Virus record (IMG/VR): IMGVR_UViG_3300049218_000313
Location: 62,001-126,000 of that record
Length of the DNA stretch: 64,000 bases
Reading direction: 5' to 3' (one strand)
From: a virus
Both the position numbers and the translations under genes were made by a program. Positions 25,881 to 33,305 of this stretch are shown here, piece after piece; within the stretch, counting starts at the first letter, position 1, and the number at the start of each line of letters is the position of its first letter. The notes beneath the pieces are model-generated. The model searched no databases and was not told where the DNA came from. It saw nothing but the letters and a program-made list of their open reading frames with translations.

Positions 25881-26078
25881 CTACTTCGCCAGCGGGGGAG
25901 GGGCAGCGTAGGTCCAGCCGTGGGCGAGGCGGTTGACCTCGGCCATGCTCTGCTCGACCTGGGCCTCGAGGGCGTTGCCCTCGTTGAGCAGGCGTATCGC
26001 GGCAGTAAGGGTACGGGCGGCGCGCAGGCGAGCGCGGATCTGGGCGAGCTTCTCGGGACGGCAGTCGATGACGTTCAC
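25881..26078 (-). CDS. Small helical protein, 65 aa (GTG start)
   Basis: GTG at 26078 overlaps the stop of the membrane protein gene as GTGA. Sequence VNVIDCRPEKLAQIRARLRA then a helical stretch with NALEAQVEQSMAEVNRL. Probably a small coiled-coil protein. Last gene of the lysis-like cluster before the ATAAG element at 25849. Function unknown. Confidence 0.6.
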   Translation of the reverse strand: MNVIDCRPEKLAQIRARLRAARTLTAAIRLLNEGNALEAQVEQSMAEVNRLAHGWTYAAPPPLAK

Positions 26079-26365
26079 GCGGACTCCTTGTTGGGTTCCA
26101 TCTTCTCGGTCTTGTTTTCGAAGGCGGGCTTGCCGCAGCTCGAGCAGTTGGCGGCCAGCAGCGCACGCCTTGCAGCGATGCCGGAGGCGACCTGCCACAC
26201 ACCCAGGCCGACGCCCATCTGGGCCACGACGGCCCCTATGATGTGACAGTACGCCACCAGAGCGACGTTGGTGGAGAACTCGCCGGCGGCCATCTGGGTG
26301 CCGACGATGATCATGCCCACGAGGGTGTGGGCGATGGTCTGCCAGTTGAGGGTGATGTTGTTCAT
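26075..26365 (-). CDS. Two-helix membrane protein, holin candidate
   Basis: 96 residues, ATG at 26365. Two hydrophobic segments (HTLVGMIIVGTQMA, then LVAYCHIIGAVVAQMGVGLG) separated by a short polar loop, followed by a cytoplasmic tail with CSSCGKPAF and an acidic/basic end. Size and topology fit small phage holins. It lies 10 bases downstream of the glycoside-hydrolase-like gene, the usual holin/endolysin pairing. The CxxC tail is unusual for a holin. Assignment rests on topology and context. Confidence 0.6.
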   Translation of the reverse strand: MNNITLNWQTIAHTLVGMIIVGTQMAAGEFSTNVALVAYCHIIGAVVAQMGVGLGVWQVASGIAARRALLAANCSSCGKPAFENKTEKMEPNKESA

Positions 26366-26375
26366 GGGAGCTCCT

Positions 26376-27020
26376 TCACGCTGCGCGCAGGACAACGACC
26401 GTGCGGCCGCGGTAGTCCTCCCACACGACATCCAGGTCGACCTCAGGACCGCCGCCGGGCACCTTGTAGTCGAAGGGCATGCCCTGCACCACCGCCCAGC
26501 CGCATCCAGGCTCGGCATGCTGCCCGTTGCGATCGAGCACGATGGAGCCCGACTTCCAGTAGAGGGTGACCAGCAGGGCGTAGAGCTCCGCGCTGGTGAG
26601 GCCGACGCCCGCCCCGATGTAGCCGCCGGCGATGAAGCCCATCTTCACGATGACCGCGGCCGCGGCGTTGGCATGGGCAATCTTGTCGGCGGGCAGCCCG
26701 CCCATGCTCTCGAGATCGATGAAGAGCGTGAGCCCGGCCGGCAGATTGAGCGCCCGCAGCTTCTGACAGGCCACCGTGGCCATGCTCGCCCCGAGTGCTG
26801 CTGAGGGCTGGTAGCCAGGAGCCGGTGAGAACATGACGAAGGCCACCTGCAGGCCCGCGCTGAGCGCGAGGTCGATGTCCGACTGGGTGACCTGCTCGGC
26901 GTAGAGGAAGACCCCCGTGAACTTGTCCGCGACCAGCGCAGCGGCTTCGGTCGCCGTGATGTGCGAGATCGTGTCGGCCCAGCGACTACCGGGAGTGGGC
27001 GTAGCGACGCTATAGTTCAT
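26376..27020 (-). CDS. Glycoside-hydrolase-like TIM-barrel protein (DUF1906/Rv2525c type), endolysin candidate
   Basis: 214 residues. The pattern (FTGVFLYAEQ, then AGLQVAFVMFSPAPGY, LTLFIDLES, GFIAGGYIG) fits the DUF1906 glycoside-hydrolase-like barrel, with the acidic FIDLES strand end as candidate active site. This class is found in phage lysins and in mycobacterial secreted proteins. No signal peptide is visible, so export would depend on a holin; the adjacent two-helix membrane protein could serve. The endolysin role is inferred. Confidence 0.6.
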   Translation of the reverse strand: MNYSVATPTPGSRWADTISHITATEAAALVADKFTGVFLYAEQVTQSDIDLALSAGLQVAFVMFSPAPGYQPSAALGASMATVACQKLRALNLPAGLTLFIDLESMGGLPADKIAHANAAAAVIVKMGFIAGGYIGAGVGLTSAELYALLVTLYWKSGSIVLDRNGQHAEPGCGWAVVQGMPFDYKVPGGGPEVDLDVVWEDYRGRTVVVLRAA

Positions 27021-27038
27021 GTGGGTCTCCTCTGGGTG

Positions 27039-27536
27039 CTACTTCGTGTGGCCGGCGTGCTTCATCGCCGCAACCGCCGTAGCGAGCTCCTTGACGCCCG
27101 CGATGGGTCCCGTCGTGGCCACGGCACCGGCAGTCGCCGAAGCTGGAGGGTTCTGGAAGTCGCTCACGATGGTCTCGACCTGCACGACGGCATCACTGAC
27201 GGCCTGCATCAGGCTTTGGAAGTCGGGCGAGGGGTTCTTGGCGTCGATGGCCGCCTGCACACCGTCTTCGAGCGTCGCGAGCGCAGCACGCGCCGCCACC
27301 ATGGCCTGCGTGAACTTCGGCTGCGCCACCACAAGGGCGCTGGCCGGAAGCAAAGGCGTAATGGTCGACCAGGCCGTCTGGGCCAAGGTCAGGGCGTTCT
27401 CCGCCGCCGAGTCGAAGCTCTGCACGGCAGCGACGGGGTTGTTCACGATGTTCTGCCACCAGCTACTGGCGCAGCCTTCGGTGCCGAGCAGCGTGGTGGC
27501 GACGACGAGGACGAGTACGGCGAGGCGCTTGTTCAT
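27039..27536 (-). CDS. Putative secreted lipoprotein, 165 aa
   Basis: Begins MNKRLAVLVLVVATTLLG followed by TEGC: a basic start, hydrophobic core and a cysteine at position 23. The residues before the cysteine (TEG) are not a textbook lipobox, so lipidation is uncertain though export is likely. The mature part is helical and Ala-rich with periodic Gln/Asp. It neighbours the lysin- and holin-like genes, so a spanin-like or envelope role is possible. ATGA overlap with the upstream gene. Confidence 0.65.
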   Translation of the reverse strand: MNKRLAVLVLVVATTLLGTEGCASSWWQNIVNNPVAAVQSFDSAAENALTLAQTAWSTITPLLPASALVVAQPKFTQAMVAARAALATLEDGVQAAIDAKNPSPDFQSLMQAVSDAVVQVETIVSDFQNPPASATAGAVATTGPIAGVKELATAVAAMKHAGHTK

Positions 27537-28165
27537 CTCTTGCTCCCTGATGCGCGCGGGGCGCGCGGCTTGGTGACGTTGGGCGTGGGCAGCTGTGGAC
27601 GGCGCACCGGCGCCGAGCGCTGACCGGACTTCTGGGGCTTGCGTGCGACGACCTGCGAAGGCCCACGGGCCGCAGGAGCCGTCACGGTCTTCTTCACTAC
27701 GGGCTGGCGCGGAGGCACGAGGGGCTTGCGTGGAAGCGCCTTGGCGCCAGCGGCAGGCAGCGGCTGCGTCTTCGGAGCGACAGCGGTGGCGATGGCCTTG
27801 TGCGCGCTCTCCTCGCTGCCCGTGAGCTGAGCGATGGCCGCGGTCATCAGCGAGACCATGGCCGCGTAAGGCAGGCTCTCCGGGACCAGACCAGGCTGGA
27901 TGTCCTCGAGCAGGTCCCAAACGTCGGTGGTGATGAACTGAGGCGGGTAGGGCGGCTTGCGTGGCAGCACCAGGTCGTAACCCGCGAGGTAGAGCGCCCC
28001 GACGAGGGAGTACTTCACCTTGCCCGGCGAGTGCGGACCGACGGCAACACCCGAGGCGTTCGCGTAGTGCGCGCCGGTCTGGAGGTACACCTCTTCGCTC
28101 GGGATGAGCGCGAGGGCCCTCGAAAGGACCGTGATGGACTGCTCCTTGGTGAGACGAGTGGGCAT
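27533..28165 (-). CDS. Protein with N-terminal domain and basic Pro/Lys tail, 210 aa
   Basis: The first 125 residues (MPTRLTKEQSITVLSRALAL ... CALGAL-like KYSLVGALYLAG) resemble small phage proteins of the DUF6197 kind, though the match is by eye. From residue about 130 it becomes a Lys/Arg/Pro/Ala tail with repeated PRK and APR pieces, probably disordered and able to bind nucleic acid or membrane. Two-part layout is odd. First gene of the lysis-like cluster. Confidence 0.6.
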   Translation of the reverse strand: MPTRLTKEQSITVLSRALALIPSEEVYLQTGAHYANASGVAVGPHSPGKVKYSLVGALYLAGYDLVLPRKPPYPPQFITTDVWDLLEDIQPGLVPESLPYAAMVSLMTAAIAQLTGSEESAHKAIATAVAPKTQPLPAAGAKALPRKPLVPPRQPVVKKTVTAPAARGPSQVVARKPQKSGQRSAPVRRPQLPTPNVTKPRAPRASGSKR

Positions 28166-28180
28166 GTTCTTTCCCTGAGC

Positions 28181-28765
28181 CTACCAGCGCCTGCGAGAAG
28201 CGACCGTCTTGGTCAGCGCGGCCATGGCGGCATCTTCCCTCGGTACCAGGCCTCGGCGCAACATGGCCCCCAAGATCAGGCCGCAGGTGCGTGCATCGAC
28301 GGCAGCGCGGTGGGCGTCTTCCATCGCGACATCGTAGCGGGCAGCGACCTCAGCGAGCTTGTTGCCCGCTCCGCCGATGTGGCGAGCGAGGTCCAACGTG
28401 CAGACGAGCATCTTGGGCGAGAGCGCCGGGCGGTTCAACCGCTGCAGCTCCTGCGAGAGCATGCGCATGTCGAACGACGCGTTGTGCGCAGCCCAGACGT
28501 CGTGGGAGAACTCCATCAGCAGGTTAGGCAGCACCTGGGAGAACGTGGGACGTCCGGTGAGGTCCTTCCTGTCGATGTGGTTGATCTCGAGCGCCTTGTG
28601 CACGTCGGCGTTGTTCCAGTCGACGCCCTCGGGGCAGAGCAGCTGCGACCACTCGTGAACAGGTTGGCCGCCTTCGAATACGACCACGGCGATCTCTACT
28701 ATGCGCGCTCGACCGTCCAGTCCTGTGGTTTCTGTGTCGAAGGCGATCCACCCATCAGCCCACAT
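28181..28765 (-). CDS. DnaQ-like 3'-5' exonuclease (DEDDh)
   Basis: 194 residues from ATG at 28765, with AAGG eight bases upstream; a GTG at 28774 is an alternative. The DEDDh exonuclease signature is complete: FDTETTGLD (Exo I, DxE), AHNASFDMRML (Exo II) and EDAHRAAVDAR (Exo III, HxxxxxD). Such proteins proofread, trim DNA/RNA ends or act with a polymerase. The start overlaps the upstream gene by about 67 bases. Stand-alone enzyme without polymerase domain. Replication or repair role. Confidence 0.85.
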   Translation of the reverse strand: MWADGWIAFDTETTGLDGRARIVEIAVVVFEGGQPVHEWSQLLCPEGVDWNNADVHKALEINHIDRKDLTGRPTFSQVLPNLLMEFSHDVWAAHNASFDMRMLSQELQRLNRPALSPKMLVCTLDLARHIGGAGNKLAEVAARYDVAMEDAHRAAVDARTCGLILGAMLRRGLVPREDAAMAALTKTVASRRRW

Positions 28766-29244
28766 CGCGTGCACCTTCCTCCGTCTTTCGTAGCACGCCA
28801 GATGTCGAGTGCATCAGAGGCGGCTGCTACAACGAGCGGGTCTTCTTCTGCTAGTACAACACGCTCGGACAAGATGAAAGCTACTTCTTCTGACCGACGG
28901 ATAAAAAAGAGGGCCCCGTAGGAGGCGGCGACCCTGTACTCAGCGCGCGGATGGTTCAACGCGCGGCGTACGAAGGTCTCCACCTGCAGGTTGTCGTGGA
29001 AGAGCCCCGCACCCACCGGCAGGTGCGCGGGCTCCGCCACAAGCTCGCTCTTGGCCGCGCGCAGTAGCTGACCGCGCAATGCGTCAGCTCCCTGCCGGCG
29101 GAAGATCATGTGCAGGCCCTTGATGGCCACGAGGCGCTTGTTGTTCTCCGCGCCCAGCGGCTCGTTCTTGAGGCGGAGCTGGTACCAGTGCGTGAGCACA
29201 CACTTGAGGGCCGGGAACACGTCCACGCTCTTCGTGTCTAGCAC
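28699..29244 (-). CDS. Hypothetical protein with C-terminal CxxC, 181 aa
   Basis: GTG start at 29244 with AGGAG three bases upstream. Helical, HEAT-repeat-like feel (ALNHPRAEYRVAASYGALFF, VVAAASDALDIWRATKDGG), ending with CTRCGLMGG. An ATAAG element is 23 bases upstream. The 3' end overlaps the exonuclease start. Function unknown. Confidence 0.65.
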   Translation of the reverse strand: MLDTKSVDVFPALKCVLTHWYQLRLKNEPLGAENNKRLVAIKGLHMIFRRQGADALRGQLLRAAKSELVAEPAHLPVGAGLFHDNLQVETFVRRALNHPRAEYRVAASYGALFFIRRSEEVAFILSERVVLAEEDPLVVAAASDALDIWRATKDGGRCTRCGLMGGSPSTQKPQDWTVERA

Positions 29245-29266
29245 CGTCTCCTGCTAGCCGCAGCCT

Positions 29267-29275
29267 CTTATGCCC
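29267..29275 (-). promoter_or_regulatory. GGCATAAG promoter-like element
   Basis: Minus-strand GGGCATAAGAGG 23 bases before the GTG at 29244. Just upstream lies an imperfect inverted repeat ACCAG...CTGGT. Confidence 0.5.
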
Positions 29276-29309
29276 ACCAGAAACCCGCTTTTGCTGGTCC
29301 ACGGCCCCT

Positions 29310-29582
29310 TCATCCGAGCAGCTCGAGATTGTGGCACGACTCGCACGTGCCCGTAAGAGCAAGTACCAGGTCAGTCTTCTCCTGGCGGCACTTGTTGCAC
29401 ACCAAGTCGACGGCGCCCGTCATGGCGGCTAGAAGAGCGGCGTCGCCGAGAGGAGAATCAGGGGCAATGGCCTTGAGCATCTTCACCTCGGTCTGGTGAA
29501 CGACCCTGTCCGTTCGGTTCTCCTCCAGCTTCGCGCGCACTTCGGGAGCCAGCCGACTGACGGGCTGCTTCCCGAAGGCCAT
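29310..29582 (-). CDS. Small Cys-pair protein, 90 aa
   Basis: Start at 29582 (MAFGKQPVSRLAPEVRAKLE). C-terminal CNKCRQEKTD and CESCHNLELL form a likely zinc ribbon. First 50 residues helical. One base after the stop of the 274-residue gene. Possible small regulator; no family recognised. Confidence 0.7.
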   Translation of the reverse strand: MAFGKQPVSRLAPEVRAKLEENRTDRVVHQTEVKMLKAIAPDSPLGDAALLAAMTGAVDLVCNKCRQEKTDLVLALTGTCESCHNLELLG

Positions 29583-29583
29583 T

Positions 29584-30408
29584 CTACGTCTCGCTGTGCG
29601 ACGGCTCGTGCGCTTCCGCACGGGCCGTGCAGGCAGCACCGCAGTAGATGGCGCCGGGGTACGCGACCGTCTTCTTCTTGCAGTGGGCGCACATCGATGC
29701 CTGCAGTGCGTCGAGTCGCACCCACGCGGCGTGAAGCACGGCCTTCGCACCCTCTGCCCTCTCAGGCGGCGACCGCCACCACGCCATGGCTGCGTCGGAC
29801 ACGGCCTTCTCGGCCTCGCCTGTGAGAATGAGATCCCGCGCGAAGGCCTCGTCGCGGGCCGTCTGCTTCGGCGTTGGAGTGGTCTTGGCCTCGTACTCGA
29901 GCTCGGCCTGCAGCATGGGCACGAACCTAGCTCGAAAGACCTTCTCGCAGAATGCAGTCGCCGCGGGGTCGGACTTCCACGCGCCGTACTCCCAGGGGTC
30001 ATCGAGGTGCGTTTCGCTCTGCCAAGCCTCGAAGTCTTCTTCGTCCCCGCACCCTGCCTCAAAGAGATGCGCGAGTAGATCTATCTCTTCGCCAGTATAC
30101 TTCCAGTTAGTGCCCTTCTCCTTGCGGACCGCTTCGTTACGCGCCGTGATGGCATCCTTGATGGCCGCAGCGGTGGCGTGGCTATCGAAGACCAGCCCCT
30201 CATTCAGCCACCCGTGCAGCAACTTGCCACGCAAGTAGTCGACGTTCAGACCGCAGAGAAACTGGCGGAACTCCATGCCCGGTTCGACCCAGATGTACGA
30301 GTAGTTTCCGTAGTCGGATACCGCTGAGAAGAACCCGATCTCCGTGGCGATGACAATGTGCGCCCAGCTCCCGACGCGATCGCGTTTGATGTAGTACCGC
30401 TTCAGCAT
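29584..30408 (-). CDS. Hypothetical protein, 274 aa, with C-terminal zinc knuckle
   Basis: Start at 30408 (MLKRYYIKRDRVGSWAHIVI), overlapping the upstream gene by 7 bases. Mixed alpha/beta N-terminal part with NEIGFFSAV-like strands, acidic centre, and a C-terminal CAHCKKKTV plus CGAACTA cluster. The Cys spacing suggests zinc binding. Function unknown. It belongs to the dense run of Cys-containing genes between 28 and 39 kb. Confidence 0.7.
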   Translation of the reverse strand: MLKRYYIKRDRVGSWAHIVIATEIGFFSAVSDYGNYSYIWVEPGMEFRQFLCGLNVDYLRGKLLHGWLNEGLVFDSHATAAAIKDAITARNEAVRKEKGTNWKYTGEEIDLLAHLFEAGCGDEEDFEAWQSETHLDDPWEYGAWKSDPAATAFCEKVFRARFVPMLQAELEYEAKTTPTPKQTARDEAFARDLILTGEAEKAVSDAAMAWWRSPPERAEGAKAVLHAAWVRLDALQASMCAHCKKKTVAYPGAIYCGAACTARAEAHEPSHSET

Positions 30409-30593
30409 CGCTCCTCCTGTTGCCGCTTCTTGGCCCTGACCCAGTTGGGGCAGCCCGTCTCGTGACAAGCCGTACCGTTGATGACCGCGACCGAGCACTG
30501 GGAGCACCTCGGGCGCCACACGCGCTGCGCCCTGTCGTACTCGCTCGCGTCGAAACCACGCGCGCGTAGCTGCCTGAGAACTCCGCGTGCCAT
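30402..30593 (-). CDS. Small CHExGCPN zinc-binding phage protein
   Basis: 63 residues. Motif CSQCSVAVINGTACHETGCP with following NW is one I know from short phage proteins: CxxC, then NG, then CHExGCPN. Four cysteines and a histidine can hold a zinc ion. Basic ends. ATG at 30593 directly follows the upstream TAG. Role unknown, probably a small DNA- or protein-binding factor. Confidence 0.75.
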   Translation of the reverse strand: MARGVLRQLRARGFDASEYDRAQRVWRPRCSQCSVAVINGTACHETGCPNWVRAKKRQQEERC

Positions 30594-30953
30594 CTACTTG
30601 CTCTTCGCCGCGGCTTCGGCCCGCCGCTTCTTCAGCTGCAACAGGCCGTACTCGCTGTGCGTGTTCTTGCGCCGGCGGCTGGACGGCTTCATCTCCTCCT
30701 TGCAGACGTGGCAGGCCTCGCCGCTGCCCGTGAAAGCCAGGCAGTACGGCCGGCCCCCGCAGTAGCCGTGCTTGACCTTGAAGGCGCGCAGCTGGTGCTC
30801 GCTGCGGTAGCAGGCGTCGAAGTGTTGCTCGATCCGGTCCTGGATGAGAACCGCGCCGGTTAGCACCCTGAGGTCGTTGAGGTTGAGCGCCCGCCGCACC
30901 TTCGCGGGCAGGTTCTTCATGAGAGAGAGCTCTACTGAATCACGTCGGGCCAT
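30594..30953 (-). CDS. Hypothetical Cys-containing basic protein, 119 aa
   Basis: Start at 30953 (MARRDSVELSLMKNLPAKVR). Has CYRSEHQ, CGGRPYC, and CHVCKEE, possibly a zinc site, and a Lys/Arg-rich C-terminus. Overlaps the upstream gene by 14 bases. No family identified. Confidence 0.65.
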   Translation of the reverse strand: MARRDSVELSLMKNLPAKVRRALNLNDLRVLTGAVLIQDRIEQHFDACYRSEHQLRAFKVKHGYCGGRPYCLAFTGSGEACHVCKEEMKPSSRRRKNTHSEYGLLQLKKRRAEAAAKSK

Positions 30954-31161
30954 TTTCTTCTTTCTCCTTTTCCAGCAGGATGAGCTTCGCTGCCTCGAAG
31001 TCTGCTGCGTCTTTGGTCTCTTGCCGCACCCACGACAGCTCACCGAAGCCGTCGATGCTGTGGCCGAGCAGCTGGTAGAACTGCTCTCTATCCGCCACGT
31101 GCACGTCCATGTACTGGACGACCTTGAACTCGAAGTGACCCGCTTCAAACAGCCGCTTCAC
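30940..31161 (-). CDS. Small hypothetical protein, 73 aa
   Basis: Starts MKRLFEAGHFEFKVVQYMDV. Beta-alpha like, with EAAKLILLEKEKEENG at the end. Four-base overlap with the upstream gene. Function unknown. Confidence 0.65.
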   Translation of the reverse strand: MKRLFEAGHFEFKVVQYMDVHVADREQFYQLLGHSIDGFGELSWVRQETKDAADFEAAKLILLEKEKEENGPT

Positions 31162-31418
31162 GATGGCGTTGGGCCTGAAGCGCGCACGATAATCGTTGCT
31201 GCCTGCAACCCGCAGAATCTCGATGGCTGCATGGGCTGCGGCCGGTTCAGCACTTTCTCGTAGAGCCCGATGATGCGCCCCCAGAGCACGCCGTCGAGGA
31301 TCATGCCCTTGTCGAAGTACTTCTTGATGACGTCCTGCGCCACCTCGCGAAAGTTGATCTCCTCGATGTCCTTCTTGATCGCCTTCTTCGCTGCCGTGTT
31401 CTTACCTACCGCTGTCAT
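31158..31418 (-). CDS. Small charged helical protein, 86 aa
   Basis: Start at 31418 (MTAVGKNTAAKKAIKKDIEE) overlaps the upstream stop as ATGA. Very basic head, then a helical centre (VIKKYFDKGMILDGVLWGRI). Possibly nucleic-acid-binding. No recognised family. Confidence 0.65.
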   Translation of the reverse strand: MTAVGKNTAAKKAIKKDIEEINFREVAQDVIKKYFDKGMILDGVLWGRIIGLYEKVLNRPQPMQPSRFCGLQAATIIVRASGPTPS

Positions 31419-31693
31419 TCGCTCGGTACTCCTTCCACGGGCCCCCGGGGCAGGCCCGGCATGTCCCACGCATCATCCGGCACGAACGCGACACGCCGCT
31501 TCAGGATGTCGGCCTCAAGCTCCACCGGCTTGATGCCGATGCGCCGTACGGCCTCTTCCTTCACCACAATCCAGCCGCCAGTTCGGTAGGGGTTGTCGTT
31601 GTCGGGACTCTCCTTCGAGTCGACGCTGATAAGAATGATGCCCTTCTCCATCAGCTCCTTGCACTTGCTGCAGGGCTCCTTGTCGATGACCAT
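31415..31693 (-). CDS. Phage protein of the EPCSKCKELMEKGIILISVD type (C-terminal part)
   Basis: 92 residues, ATG at 31693. Contains EPCSKCKELMEKGIILISVD and NPYRTGGWIVVKEEAVRR, a pattern known to me from a family of about 130-150-residue phage proteins that normally start MGIILSPxxGxNPS. That expected start is found upstream at 31836 in another frame, so this frame is probably the end of a broken or mis-sequenced gene; see the upstream entry. Function of the family unknown. Confidence 0.65.
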   Translation of the reverse strand: MVIDKEPCSKCKELMEKGIILISVDSKESPDNDNPYRTGGWIVVKEEAVRRIGIKPVELEADILKRRVAFVPDDAWDMPGLPRGPVEGVPSE

Positions 31694-31836
31694 CTTGCGT
31701 GGCGCCTTGTCGATAACCGTTCACCCATTCGAGCGTCGCGGCGATCTTCTTGCCGAAGCGCTGCTCCGCATTGAACCAAGAAGCAGCACTCGAGCGACGG
31801 GTTCAGGCCGTGCTCAGGCGAAAGAATGATGCCCAT
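31694..31836 (-). pseudogene. 5' part of the 31415-31836 gene, two apparent +1 frameshifts
   Basis: ATG at 31836 gives MGIILSPEHGLNPSLECCF. If one T is dropped at 31778-31779 the frame continues WFNAEQRFGKKIAATLEWVN, and if one T is dropped at 31715-31716 it runs on through GIDKAPRKMVIDKEPCSKC into the frame ending at 31415. The whole then reads as one protein of about 139 residues. The raw bases break it twice. Either decay or base-calling error. Confidence 0.6.
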
Positions 31837-32294
31837 CAGCGCACCCCTCGTCGCAAGACTTCATCGACAGTGCGCATAGTCTTGAGCTGCTTCTCGAACT
31901 GCTCGCGCGCCAAGCTCAAAGCTTCCTTGGGCGTTTTTGCGCTGGCGCACCAGATACCGCCCGAGTAACCGTTCCCGCTGTCATTGATGAAGGCGTTGTA
32001 CCCGATGACCTTCCCGCCGGTGGTGGCGTTGCTCCCCGTGGTCGATACGGACACGTAGGCGTAGCCCTCGAGGCCCTGCGCGCTGGCGTACCAGCCACAA
32101 TTCTCGCGAACACTCGGCTTCCACAACCCGCCAAGCGCCATGCACAACTCGTGTGCCCGCTGCGTAGCAGTCTGGAATGCTTTCCAGGTGCAGTTGAAGC
32201 CGCAGAATGGAGAGCAGTAGACAGACCCGCGGCGTACCGGGGTGTACCAGCGTTCTCCGTCTTCTCGCTTCCACACTCGCTTCGATGCCTTCAT
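31836..32294 (-). CDS. Hypothetical protein with Cys-rich N-terminus, 152 aa
   Basis: ATG at 32294 within a TGATG overlap and GGAGG four bases upstream (another ATG at 32297 is too close). N-terminal part has VYCSPFCGFNCTW, possibly metal-binding. Then a Gly/Ser-rich centre and a basic helical end. Sequence pattern (RWYTPVRRGSVYCSPFCG) is seen in phage hypothetical proteins. Role unknown. Confidence 0.7.
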   Translation of the reverse strand: MKASKRVWKREDGERWYTPVRRGSVYCSPFCGFNCTWKAFQTATQRAHELCMALGGLWKPSVRENCGWYASAQGLEGYAYVSVSTTGSNATTGGKVIGYNAFINDSGNGYSGGIWCASAKTPKEALSLAREQFEKQLKTMRTVDEVLRRGVR

Positions 32295-32503
32295 CATCCC
32301 TCCTCGCCGGCACTAGGCTTGTTGGCGAACCCGTTCTGGCACACGTAGCTTGCGACGCGGCTGAGGGGCAGCTCGTAGGTGGTCCGGCTGCCTTTGGGCC
32401 GCACGGTCACCGCCCCGCTGTCTCGGTCGATGTAGAGGGTTCCCTCCTTCTCGCCGCCAGCCGAGTCAAGCTTGCCCCTCACTTTGAATGCCGCCTTACT
32501 CAT
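32294..32503 (-). CDS. Small basic beta-type protein, 69 aa
   Basis: Start at 32503 (MSKAAFKVRGKLDSAGGEKE), overlapping the upstream gene as ATGA. Strand-rich with LYIDRDSGAVTVRPKGSR; may be a small OB- or SH3-like fold. Function unknown. Confidence 0.65.
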   Translation of the reverse strand: MSKAAFKVRGKLDSAGGEKEGTLYIDRDSGAVTVRPKGSRTTYELPLSRVASYVCQNGFANKPSAGEEG

Positions 32504-32772
32504 GTAGTCCTCCATGTAGTGAATGCTTCGGCCAAGACGTCGGCCGCCTGCAGTGGCGTGCGCACCATCCTGCGCGTGTACCCACCCAAGACGTGCGGGT
32601 TGTCCCGCACCTGGGCCGGTAACAAGTCGCACAGGGAGATGTAGAACCCGACGAACACGCTCATGTGGTCATCGAACTCTTTCGCCAGATCGCCGTTTAT
32701 CCAAAGCATGAGAAGAAAAGCAGGCTCCTGCTGAGCCTCTACAACTCGCTTCGTCCAGGCATTGACGTCCAT
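32500..32772 (-). CDS. Helical hypothetical protein, 90 aa
   Basis: MDVNAWTKRVVEAQQEPAFL start at 32772, preceded by an ATAAG element 19 bases upstream and a terminator at 32821-32848. Helical, aromatic-rich. First gene of a leftward unit that includes the 69- and 152-residue genes. No family recognised. Confidence 0.7.
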   Translation of the reverse strand: MDVNAWTKRVVEAQQEPAFLLMLWINGDLAKEFDDHMSVFVGFYISLCDLLPAQVRDNPHVLGGYTRRMVRTPLQAADVLAEAFTTWRTT

Positions 32773-32789
32773 CGTAGAACCTCTCTGTT

Positions 32790-32798
32790 TCTTATCCC
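32790..32798 (-). promoter_or_regulatory. GGGATAAG promoter-like element
   Basis: Minus-strand GGGGGGATAAGAAAC, 19 bases before the 32772 start and just past the terminator at 32821-32848, a clear end-then-begin arrangement. Confidence 0.55.
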
Positions 32799-32820
32799 CC
32801 CTTCTTGCTTGAGCTTGCAG

Positions 32821-32848
32821 CTAGAAGAAGCGGGCCCCCGAAGGGGCC
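32821..32848 (-). terminator. Terminator with UUCG tetraloop
   Basis: Perfect stem GGCCCC-UUCG-GGGGCC (32833-32838 with 32843-32848), followed by CGCTTCTTCTAGC on the minus strand. It follows the gene ending at 32861 by 12 bases. Confidence 0.8.
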
Positions 32849-32860
32849 ACGCCTCAGTGC

Positions 32861-33268
32861 TCAGTCGTCGTCATCCGGGTCGTGGGTACCGAGCAGCTTG
32901 CCGACCTCCTTGGTATCGAGCGTGACCTGGTCTCTGCCCGTGATGGCCAGGTGGCGCAGCGTGTTCCTGATGTCCTTGACCTGCTGCGTGGACGGACGCT
33001 TGGGCGGCCGCGGTGCACCCGCAAAGAAGAGCGAGGCATCGAAGCCGGCGCCGCCGTAGTTACGGCCCTCGCGGTTGAACAGCTCCTCGAGCGTGATGCG
33101 GGCGACACGCTTTGCGCCGTGTTCCTTGAGCCAGCTGGTCATGTCCAGGCGCCAGTCGTGGATAGCGCTGTTGTACGCGCCGAGGTCCTTCTTGTGCTGC
33201 TCCTGCAGCTCCTTCATGCGCTTGCGCAGCTCGGCCGCAAACTTCAACACATTGATCTTGGTCTGCAT
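32861..33268 (-). CDS. Charged helical protein, 135 aa, acidic tail
   Basis: Start at 33268 (MQTKINVLKFAAELRKRMKE). Long helical N-terminal half (ELQEQHKKDLGAYNSAIHDW), then a Pro/Lys-rich section and a DPDDDD end. No membrane or Cys motifs. Last gene before the terminator. Possible DNA-binding or scaffold protein; unknown. Confidence 0.7.
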   Translation of the reverse strand: MQTKINVLKFAAELRKRMKELQEQHKKDLGAYNSAIHDWRLDMTSWLKEHGAKRVARITLEELFNREGRNYGGAGFDASLFFAGAPRPPKRPSTQQVKDIRNTLRHLAITGRDQVTLDTKEVGKLLGTHDPDDDD

Positions 33269-33305
33269 CAGCGTCTTCTCTTTCTGCTGTTCTGTCGGCT
33301 GGCGG

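Noticed and set aside
28900-28930. Hairpin followed by TCTTTTTT on the minus strand
   Set aside because: Lies in the middle of the 181-residue gene and encodes GALFFIRR; more likely chance than a terminator.
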